A model generated the notes under the pieces. The model was not told where the DNA came from and made no database searches. It was given only the letters and a program-made list of their open reading frames with translations. This document shows positions 1 to 6,699 of a stretch of DNA of 43,533 nucleotides, in pieces. The translations under genes and the position numbers were made by a program. This DNA is from Sphingobacteriales bacterium (GTDB lineage Bacteria > Bacteroidota > Bacteroidia > Sphingobacteriales > Sphingobacteriaceae), in the NCBI GenBank assembly GCA_013298995.1, contig JAAFJW010000006.1, forward strand, positions 1 through 43,533. Direction: 5' to 3'. Within the stretch, counting starts at the first letter, position 1. Every line of letters begins with the position of its first letter.

Positions 1-765
1 GGTTTCTTGGCCATTGCTACAATTTATGGTAACCAGCTCGGTGTTATCTCTCCCTAGGTTAGATATAGCATAAAAACTGCTATTGTTTTTACAAAATTTT
101 ATAGGGCTTACCGTATGTGTAAAATCGCTACTGGCAATGGTTTTAAATATTTGCTTATTATTAGGCCTGTATAAAACAGCTTGAGATAAACCATAATTTG
201 CTACCGCTAGTTTAATGTTTCCATTGTTATCGGGCAGCCATTGGCTAATATATCCTGTGTTAAGTGCTGCAATTTCGGGCTTCCAAGTACTAATATTTAC
301 CTTATAAGCATGCTGTAAACCTGCTTCGTTTTGCTGTATGGCCAATAATATTAATTTATTGTACCATATTTTATTATCTATAAATGCTATTTTATTTGCT
401 TTTAATGTTTGATAATTGCCCCTACCACGGGTATTTACATAACATAACACTTCGCCACTGGCAGTACTTGCAATATAAAAAAGGGTATTTGCATTGGCCC
501 AAAAATACGCCTTTACATAACCGCTTTTTAGGTATGTAATTTGGGTTTTAAACCCTGTGGCTACATTGCGCACAAAAATATTGGGCACATTATTTTTAGT
601 TTTAATAAACGATACAAAAGCACCATCGGGCGATAAACGGTACGCATTAGTACTATTGGCCTCAAAAAAATAAGCTGTTGGGATACTATTATTCCCTGGC
701 ATTTGGCATCCCACAAAAAGCAATACAAAAAGCAATAACCTTATTGATTTTGTTACCTTAATCAT
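1..765 (-). CDS. S9-type (acylaminoacyl-peptidase-like) lipoprotein, N-terminal part, runs off the window
   Basis: The frame is open from an ATG at 765 leftward to base 1, giving 255 residues of a longer protein. It begins with a lipoprotein signal: basic start, leucine/phenylalanine-rich core, lipobox LFVGC with Cys20. After it come repeated propeller-blade-like stretches (YRLSPDGAFVSFIK, then NIFVRNVATG and QITYLKSG), the pattern of the beta-propeller half of S9 prolyl-oligopeptidase/acylaminoacyl-peptidase proteins. The catalytic alpha/beta-hydrolase half would lie beyond the left edge, so peptidase activity is inferred from the propeller. It is transcribed divergently from the TPR gene. 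A TolB-like propeller protein without a hydrolase domain is the alternative. Confidence 0.7.
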   Translation of the reverse strand, partial: MIKVTKSIRLLLFVLLFVGCQMPGNNSIPTAYFFEANSTNAYRLSPDGAFVSFIKTKNNVPNIFVRNVATGFKTQITYLKSGYVKAYFWANANTLFYIASTASGEVLCYVNTRGRGNYQTLKANKIAFIDNKIWYNKLILLAIQQNEAGLQHAYKVNISTWKPEIAALNTGYISQWLPDNNGNIKLAVANYGLSQAVLYRPNNKQIFKTIASSDFTHTVSPIKFCKNNSSFYAISNLGRDNTELVTINCSNGQET

Positions 766-896
766 AATTTTACTTATTTTAGATTTAATTTTAAAGCACA
801 AAATAATAGTATTACACCGTGTTTACACTATAATTTAGCTTAATTATATGTAACATATTTGTTATACATTACATCGGTTAAAAAAAATGTTAATAA

Positions 897-1110
897 AAAA
901 AATATTTATTGCTTATTATAAGGTTATTATGTTAAAAAAACATGCGTTACTACTGCTCGTAAATTTTATAAGTTTTGCACTATATGCGCAACAAAATATG
1001 ATTAAAAAATATTTATTGCTTATTATAAGGTTATTATGTTAAAAAAACATGCGTTACTACTGCTCGTAAATTTTATAAGTTTTGCACTATATGCGCAACA
1101 AAATATGATT
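897..1110. repeat. Perfect 107-bp tandem duplication over a gene start
   Basis: Bases 897-1003 are repeated without a mismatch at 1004-1110. The unit contains the 5' flank, the start codon and the first 25 codons of the TPR gene. Because 107 is not a multiple of three, the first copy reads out of frame into the second. It is either a recent slippage duplication or an assembly error. Confidence 0.95.
929..1042 (+). other. Out-of-frame duplicate start of the TPR gene (37-codon upstream ORF)
   Basis: The first copy of the 107-bp duplication carries its own ATG. It encodes the same signal peptide as the TPR protein for 25 residues, then runs into the second copy in another frame and stops at TAA 1040-1042. 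That stop overlaps the ATG of the main gene at 1036. If the duplication is real, this would act as an upstream ORF coupled to the main start. It has no independent function that I can see. Confidence 0.5.
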
Positions 1111-2907
1111 GAACAGGCCCAAAAATTTTATAATAATGGCGAGTACCAACAAGCCCTTAATATGTATAAAAAATTAAGTAACGAAAATATAAATGAGGCG
1201 GCTTTTTATTCCAACTATTTTAACAGCCTACTTAAAACCAAAAATTATAACGAAGCCGAAAAATTGGTAAAAAAAAATATCGAATCCGATGCCTCTTCGT
1301 CCTCAATTTACCTCATTGATTTGGGCTACATTTACGAGCAAAAAAACCAAGCCAACAAAGCCAATAAAATTTACGATAAAGCCATAAACAATTTAAAACC
1401 CAACGAAAACACCATTAGCGAAATGGCTGACCTTTTTTACGATAGGCAAAATTTTATATACGCTTTAAAAGTACTTAACCAAGGCCGCATAATTTTAAAC
1501 GATAAAGCCGCCTTTACCTCGCAAATTATAAATAACTTAATAGCCATAAACGATAAAGCTGCGGTAATAAACCAGCTTTTGGATTTGTTAGCTTCAAGCC
1601 CCGATTATTTGTTGTATGCCAAAAAAAATCTAGCAAAAGCCTTAAACAGCCCCCCCGATTTTACCCTGCTTAAAACAGAATTGCTAAAAAAATTGCAAAA
1701 ACAACCCGATAATATTGCTTTAGCACAACTACTTACATGGCAATTTTTACAACAAAAAGATTTTAAATCGGCCTTAGCCCAAACCATCGCTTTAGATAAA
1801 AGAACCCAGCAAGATGGAGCTTCGGTATTTGATATGGCCGAAATTTTTAGCCAAAATAAAGATTACGAAACCGCCAGCAAAGCCTATCAATACCTTATAC
1901 TAAAAGGAAAAAACAACCCCTATTACCTAACAGCCCTAGTACAAAACTTAAACAATAAAAAACAATTGCTTACCGAAGGTAGCTTTTTAATGCCCGATAT
2001 GCTAGCACTCGAAACCGATTATAAAACACTACTAACCGATTATGGCAGCAATTACCAAACCCTATTTGCCATTACAGGCCTCGCCCAGCTACAAGCCTAC
2101 TACCTGCACAGCAATTACCAAACCCTATTTGCCATTACAGGCCTCGCCCAGCTACAAGCCTACTACCTGCACAAACCCACCGAAGCACAAAATTTATTGC
2201 TTAACGCCTTACAACTACATAACCTAACGCAACAACAAATAGCCGAATTAAAATTACAACTAGCCGATATTTACCTTATAAACAACACTATATGGGAAGC
2301 CGCATTGCTATACAGCCAAGTAGAAAAAACATTTACCAACCAGCCCCTAGGCCAAGAAGCCAAACTACGAAACGCCAAACTATCGTTTTATAACGCCGAT
2401 TTTAAATGGGCACAAAGCCAGCTCGACGTTTTAAAAGCATCAACATCGCAATTAATAGCCAACGATGCCCTCGATTTAGGCTTATTAATTCAGGATAATT
2501 TAACTGCCGATAGCACAGGTAAAGCCTTAAAAATGTACGCTTCCGCAGATTTAAACCTATTAAAAAACAATTTAGCCCAAGCATTACTTAGCCTCGATAG
2601 CATTGCCACCTACTACCCCAATAGCCCACTGGCCGATGATATACTGCTTACCAAAGCCAAAATATTTATAAAACAAAACAATAACCAAGCCGCCGCTTTA
2701 CAATACCAAACCATTATTAGCCAGCACAGCCAAGGCATGTATATGGACGATGCCCTGTTTTTATTAGCCCAGCTACAAGAAGAAAAATTAGGTTTAACCA
2801 GCCAAGCCCAGCAAAATTACCAAACCCTACTAAACCAATACCCCGGTAGCCCTTATGCTAGCCAAGCCCGCGAAAGATTTAGGCTACTACGTGGCGATGC
2901 CTTATAA
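1036..2907 (+). CDS. Exported tetratricopeptide-repeat protein
   Basis: A 623-residue protein with an N-terminal signal peptide (about residues 1-20, cleavage after LYA before QQN). The rest is almost all helical TPR-type repeats: AQKFYNNGEYQQALNMYKKL near the start, then many A-x-x-Y/L repeats, ending in an outer-membrane-assembly-like TPR block (YYPNSPLADDILLTKAKIF, QYPGSPYASQARERFRLLRG) similar to YbgF/BamD tails. A periplasmic scaffold or adaptor role is inferred from the family; no partner can be named. Residues about 338-379 contain a perfect 21-residue duplication (SNYQTLFAITGLAQLQAYYLH twice). The start is the second-copy ATG, because only that frame continues. Confidence 0.8.
   Translation: MLKKHALLLLVNFISFALYAQQNMIEQAQKFYNNGEYQQALNMYKKLSNENINEAAFYSNYFNSLLKTKNYNEAEKLVKKNIESDASSSSIYLIDLGYIYEQKNQANKANKIYDKAINNLKPNENTISEMADLFYDRQNFIYALKVLNQGRIILNDKAAFTSQIINNLIAINDKAAVINQLLDLLASSPDYLLYAKKNLAKALNSPPDFTLLKTELLKKLQKQPDNIALAQLLTWQFLQQKDFKSALAQTIALDKRTQQDGASVFDMAEIFSQNKDYETASKAYQYLILKGKNNPYYLTALVQNLNNKKQLLTEGSFLMPDMLALETDYKTLLTDYGSNYQTLFAITGLAQLQAYYLHSNYQTLFAITGLAQLQAYYLHKPTEAQNLLLNALQLHNLTQQQIAELKLQLADIYLINNTIWEAALLYSQVEKTFTNQPLGQEAKLRNAKLSFYNADFKWAQSQLDVLKASTSQLIANDALDLGLLIQDNLTADSTGKALKMYASADLNLLKNNLAQALLSLDSIATYYPNSPLADDILLTKAKIFIKQNNNQAAALQYQTIISQHSQGMYMDDALFLLAQLQEEKLGLTSQAQQNYQTLLNQYPGSPYASQARERFRLLRGDAL
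2046..2173. repeat. Perfect 63-bp in-frame tandem duplication inside the TPR gene
   Basis: Bases 2046-2110 match 2109-2173 exactly with a period of 63 bp, adding 21 residues. The unit is not a whole 34-residue TPR motif, so it does not look like normal repeat expansion. It may be slippage or an assembly error, like the duplications at 897 and 9981. Confidence 0.95.
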
Positions 2908-3052
2908 TCATACATTTCACCTACTTCTAAATAAATGGTTAAAATAAGTGCCATAGTTTATTTATAATGATACATTTATAATAAAAAAAATCCCTCAATT
3001 GTTATAAAAAACATCTATAGCTGGTAAATATCTTTTTTACAGCACTAAATTT

Positions 3053-3060
3053 TATATTTG
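3053..3060 (+). promoter_or_regulatory. Bacteroidota -7 element for the DUF4286 gene
   Basis: TATATTTG matches the TAnnTTTG consensus and ends 4 nt before the ATG at 3065, which would give an almost leaderless mRNA. No convincing -33 TTG was found. Confidence 0.5.
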
Positions 3061-3064
3061 CCCC

Positions 3065-3373
3065 ATGATTATTTACAACGTAACCACCATTATCGAACCC
3101 AGCATACAAGCCCAATACCTTGCTTTTATGCAGCATGAACACATGCCACTAGTAATGGCAACAGGTGCTTTTACAAGCAGCAACCTATTTTTACTTACCG
3201 AACCCGAAAACGAAGGCATTACCTATTGCGCCCAATATATTGCCGATAACGAGCAAAAACTAATAGATTACCGAACCCAACATTCGCCCAGGCTTCAGGT
3301 GCATTTTCAAGAAAAATTTGAAGGTAAATATGTAGCTTTTAGGAGTGTGCTACAATTGGTAAAACCTATTTAA
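3065..3373 (+). CDS. DUF4286 family protein
   Basis: A 102-residue soluble protein matching, as I recall it, the small Bacteroidota family DUF4286: start MIIYNVTTIIE, a central HEHMPLVMATGAF stretch and the EKFEGKYVAF tail. It has no signal peptide or membrane segment. The fold is probably a ferredoxin-like dimeric alpha/beta barrel, judged from the beta-alpha-beta pattern and the H-x-H near residue 26; the biochemical role is unknown. It is a single gene with its own -7 element and is followed directly by a strong hairpin terminator shared with the convergent tRNA. Confidence 0.8.
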   Translation: MIIYNVTTIIEPSIQAQYLAFMQHEHMPLVMATGAFTSSNLFLLTEPENEGITYCAQYIADNEQKLIDYRTQHSPRLQVHFQEKFEGKYVAFRSVLQLVKPI

Positions 3374-3386
3374 AAAAACACTAAAA

Positions 3387-3421
3387 CAACAAAAGGAAAC
3401 CATTACAGTTTCCTTTTGTTG
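3387..3421. terminator. Bidirectional hairpin terminator between DUF4286 and tRNA-Ala
   Basis: A perfect 14-bp inverted repeat (arms 3387-3400 and 3408-3421) with a 7-nt loop. The A/T-rich arm ends give a U-tract in both directions. It sits between convergent genes. Confidence 0.75.
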
Positions 3422-3425
3422 CTTG

Positions 3426-3499
3426 TGGAGAATATCGGATTCGAACCGATCACCTCTTCACTGCCAGCGAAGCGCTCTAGCCGAATGAGCTAATCCCCC
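3426..3499 (-). tRNA. tRNA-Ala, anticodon GGC
   Basis: On the minus strand the sequence folds as a cloverleaf. The acceptor stem is GGGGGAT with ATTCTCC, the D arm is GCTC/GAGC, the anticodon arm has loop CTGGCAG and anticodon GGC, and the T arm has TTCGAAT. The discriminator base is A. CCA is not encoded. It decodes GCC/GCU alanine codons. Confidence 0.93.
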
Positions 3500-3739
3500 G
3501 TTTTTTTTATTGAGAGTGCAAATATTGAAAAAATAAACGATTGTGCAAAGCCATACAGCAAAATAAATTTAAAAGGTACAATAATTTAAAAACACGCACT
3601 ATCCAAAATTTTATTTTTTGGATAGTGGATAAATATTTTATACAACACAAATGAATAAAAAGCATTTTGGATTTTAAGATTTTAAAAGTATAATTGTTAA
3701 TTATATGAATTAAATATTGTAAAAGTTAAAATCTAAATC

Positions 3740-4096
3740 ATGAAAAAATTACTTTTTATTGCACTACTTTTTTGTTGCACAAAAATTAATGCACAAACTT
3801 ATAATTACCATTCGCTGGTAACAAACGCAGGGTACGATTATTTTACCATTATTAATGATGCCACATCGGTTACCATTATTAAAAACAAGCAAGGCAAACC
3901 CATGGAAATTTTAAAACCTTCGGATACGCAAATCCAAGGCGATAAAGTAATTTACTCGTTTGCAGGGAAAGAATACCAGCTTTCGTTTATGAAAAACAAC
4001 CTCAGTATTATGAATATCGACCAAGGCGAGTTTTCTAAAAGTTATTTTTTAGATTCGCATGTGTACAACCCTAAGCTAGTAAAGCCTTTAAAGTAA
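3740..4096 (+). CDS. Small exported protein of unknown function
   Basis: A 118-residue protein with a clear signal peptide (KK, then LLFIALLFCC, cleavage near NAQ at residue 19). The mature part alternates short beta strands (DYFTIINDATSVTIIKN, GDKVIYSFAGKEYQLSFM), suggesting a small beta-rich periplasmic or surface domain. I do not recognise the family. It stands alone between the tRNA and the helicase. The start is fixed by the signal peptide. Confidence 0.6.
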   Translation: MKKLLFIALLFCCTKINAQTYNYHSLVTNAGYDYFTIINDATSVTIIKNKQGKPMEILKPSDTQIQGDKVIYSFAGKEYQLSFMKNNLSIMNIDQGEFSKSYFLDSHVYNPKLVKPLK

Positions 4097-4331
4097 GTTA
4101 TTAAAAACTAAACTTTCGGGGGTTGAATATCGGTATTCTAAATGCTTGTTTTCTATCTAAAGCATTCTATTTAATATTGTATTTACAGATATTATTATAA
4201 ATCTATAAAATTTATACGCCCAAATTCGTGTATTCGTGGCTATTGCTATTGGAGGCAAAAAAAATTCTAAAACGCTATTTATCTGTTTGTTTAGGCCTTA
4301 TATCAAATTTTTATTTGTGCCGAAACTTTAG

Positions 4332-5447
4332 TTAGAAATCAACTTTTTCAAAGTTAATATGCAATTCGTTTTCGAGTTTAGTGATTTTAGCACCTTCGTG
4401 AGGCAAAATAAAGGTTAAGCTAATTCCTTTTTTACCTGCTCGGCCTGTTCGTCCGCTTCGGTGGGTATAATATTCTATTTGTTCGGGCAATTGATATTGT
4501 ACAATATAAGCCAAATCGTGTACATCAATACCTCGGGCGGCAACATCGGTGGCAATTAAAATTTTTAATTTTTCGTTTTTAAATGCCCGCATTACTTTTT
4601 CACGGTCTCGTTGTCCTAAATCACCATGCAGGGCATCAGCAGCTATGTTTTTAGCTATTAATTGTTGAGCTAAATTTTGTGCAGCGGCTTTGGTTTTACA
4701 AAAAATTATCCCCCTAGCCTCTTGTTGTGTTTTTAAAAATTTAAGCAATACGTTTAATTTTTGAGGAATATCGGCTACCAAATACTGATGCGCAATAGCT
4801 GTATTTACCACATCTTTTTTCTCCACCTTAATACATTGTACATCGGCTTGCATGTAAGTATCAATTATTTGCTGTATGCCATCAGATATAGTTGCCGTAA
4901 ACAGCCAAAGGTTTTTTCTGTTTACGGTATGCGATAGTATTTCGTCCATATCGGGCTTAAAACCCATACTTAACATTTCGTCGGCTTCATCCAATACAAC
5001 AGTTGTAACATGGCTTAAATCTATCATTTTGCGGTTTAATAAATCAATTAAGCGCCCTGGTGTGGCTACCAATATGTGTGTAGGACGCTTCAAAGCCGAA
5101 ATTTGTACCTCTATTTTTTCGCCACCATATACGGCTTCTACAAATATTTTTTTGCTGGCGTATTTGGTAAACTTAAATAACTGTTTGGCTATTTGTTGTG
5201 CCAGCTCGCGGGTGGGCGATAGTATAATGGCCTGTATTTTGGGATTTTCGGCTGCAATGTTTTCTAAAATAGGTAAGCCAAATGCGGCTGTTTTTCCTGT
5301 ACCAGTTTGCGCTTGCCCTACAAAATCGCCATCGTATTTTATTAAAACTGGTATTGCTTTTACCTGTATTTCGGTTGGTTTAATGATGTTTAATTCGTTT
5401 AAACCCTTTATTAATGAAGCCGATATGTTTAGCTGTTCAAAAGTCAT
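4332..5447 (-). CDS. DEAD-box ATP-dependent RNA helicase
   Basis: A 371-residue helicase with every core motif in order: Q motif (F3 and PTEIQ at 24-28), Walker A AQTGTGKT at 46-53, PTRELAQQ, TPGR, DEAD, TAT (a variant of SAT), then in the second RecA domain HGDLGQ, ATDVAARGID and HRSGRTGRAG. It ends soon after the second domain, so it is a minimal RhlE/DeaD-type helicase without the basic tail of RhlE or the RNA-binding domain of DbpA/CsdA. Likely roles are ribosome assembly or cold-time RNA unwinding. It is monocistronic. The ATG at 5447 begins exactly at the canonical N-terminus. Confidence 0.93.
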   Translation of the reverse strand: MTFEQLNISASLIKGLNELNIIKPTEIQVKAIPVLIKYDGDFVGQAQTGTGKTAAFGLPILENIAAENPKIQAIILSPTRELAQQIAKQLFKFTKYASKKIFVEAVYGGEKIEVQISALKRPTHILVATPGRLIDLLNRKMIDLSHVTTVVLDEADEMLSMGFKPDMDEILSHTVNRKNLWLFTATISDGIQQIIDTYMQADVQCIKVEKKDVVNTAIAHQYLVADIPQKLNVLLKFLKTQQEARGIIFCKTKAAAQNLAQQLIAKNIAADALHGDLGQRDREKVMRAFKNEKLKILIATDVAARGIDVHDLAYIVQYQLPEQIEYYTHRSGRTGRAGKKGISLTFILPHEGAKITKLENELHINFEKVDF

Positions 5448-5551
5448 CTATATATTTTTTTATAAAGGCACTAAGGTAGATAAAACCTTTTCTAATATTA
5501 TTTTAACTTAATTATTTATTTGTACATAAATTAGCTGATATTTTATTGCCA

Positions 5552-6193
5552 ATGTTTTCGTTTTTTAAACCTTTTAAATACTTTATTATACCCTACTGTG
5601 TAATTGTATTATTTGCCTTAATATGTTTGGTTGTAAGTAGCAAAGCGCAACTTTTTTTATGGATAAATAGTAAACATAGCACTTTTTTTGATTTTATATT
5701 TTCCAATACCACTTATATAGGCGATGGCTGGTGCTTTGGCATTTTTTTGATTGTTGTTTTTTTCTTCGTAAAGCGAAAAATATTTTATTTAGGCGTTGCC
5801 ATTTTTGCTACAACATCATTAGTTTCAACGATATTTAAAAGACTGATTTTTTATGATGCATTAAGGCCATTAAGCTGGTTTAAAAACCCCAAATTAATAC
5901 ATTTTGTAGATGGTGTAACGGTGTATAATAGCAACAGTTTCCCGTCGGGGCATACAATAACAGCTTTTGCACTAGCATTTTATATTACTTATTTAATCAA
6001 AAACAAAGGGTACGGCGTGTTATTCCTTTTTTTGGCTATAATGGTGGGATACTCGAGAATTTATCTTGGCCAGCATTTTTTTGCTGATGTTACTTTTGGT
6101 TCGATAATAAGTGTACTTACTTCGATAATTTGTGTATTCGTTTACGAGCGTTATTTTGGTAATAAATTGTTGTTTAACAATAAAGAAAACTAG
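5552..6193 (+). CDS. PAP2-family membrane phosphatase
   Basis: About 213 residues, multi-pass. The three PAP2 signature blocks are present: KRLIFYDALRP, PSGHT, and SRIYLGQHFFADV with the catalytic histidine and the aspartate. The first helices flank a hydrophobic stretch near LFALICLVV, and the last membrane helix is near ISVLTSIICVFVY. The family removes phosphate from lipid phosphates such as undecaprenyl pyrophosphate or phosphatidic acid at the periplasmic face; the substrate here cannot be read. ATG 5552 is chosen over an upstream TTG two codons earlier. Confidence 0.88.
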   Translation: MFSFFKPFKYFIIPYCVIVLFALICLVVSSKAQLFLWINSKHSTFFDFIFSNTTYIGDGWCFGIFLIVVFFFVKRKIFYLGVAIFATTSLVSTIFKRLIFYDALRPLSWFKNPKLIHFVDGVTVYNSNSFPSGHTITAFALAFYITYLIKNKGYGVLFLFLAIMVGYSRIYLGQHFFADVTFGSIISVLTSIICVFVYERYFGNKLLFNNKEN

Positions 6194-6302
6194 CAATTAA
6201 ATATATTTAGGCTCTAAGTGATTTTGAGTGGGTAGAAAAATTTCTACCTTAGCTTAATGGTAGCAAATAGTAAAGAAATATTCGAGATAGCCTAAAAAAA
6301 TG

Positions 6303-6353
6303 CCACAGATGCACAAATAAATATCAACCAATCAAGTATTTGTGCATCTGTGG
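6303..6353. terminator. Long inverted repeat between convergent genes
   Basis: Perfect 17-bp arms (6303-6319 and 6337-6353) around a 17-nt loop, between the PAP2 gene and the LapA-like gene. Placement suggests a bidirectional terminator. The arm sequence (CACAGATGCAC) resembles short dispersed repeats I associate with Bacteroidota intergenic regions. Confidence 0.55.
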
Positions 6354-6380
6354 TAACAAAATTATTTTATTTATAATCTT

Positions 6381-6698
6381 CTAATTAATATATTCCCTAT
6401 CCTCATCGCTCAACCCTTTTTTGGGCTCCATTGATATATATTCTTGGTCATCATAGCTATCGTTAATTTCTAAAGGAATGTTTTGATACCCCGATTTTGG
6501 TGTTTCTACTGATGTAGCTTGTTTACACACTAGCCAAGCGGCTATAAATCCCAACAAAAACATCACACTCATTAGCCAAGTTTTTGATATTGTAAAACTT
6601 ACAAATACAACTTTTATAGGTACAGTTCCCCCGTTTTGCATCAATAACATCGTTAACAAAACCGAAATCAAAATAACAAACAATGTTTTAAAACCCAT
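6381..6698 (-). CDS. Two-helix membrane protein, LapA-like
   Basis: About 105 residues. There are two hydrophobic helices (LFVILISVLLTMLLMQN and WLMSVMFLLGFIAAWLV) separated by a short strand-like segment with NGGTVPIKVVFVSF, the layout of the LapA/DUF1049 domain. A polar acidic tail (residues about 60-105) follows. I take the ATG at 6698 (MGFK), one base past the stop of the upstream gene, rather than an ATG at 6722 that would overlap it. Tight coupling suggests co-translation with the large surface protein. The role is unknown; LapA-domain proteins act in envelope assembly. Confidence 0.65.
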   Translation of the reverse strand: MGFKTLFVILISVLLTMLLMQNGGTVPIKVVFVSFTISKTWLMSVMFLLGFIAAWLVCKQATSVETPKSGYQNIPLEINDSYDDQEYISMEPKKGLSDEDREYIN

Positions 6699-6699
6699 T

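Noticed and set aside
4876-5511. Long open frame on the plus strand opposite the DEAD-box gene
   Set aside because: Antisense shadow of a clearly conserved helicase; its product is Ser/Ile/Phe-rich without domain features.
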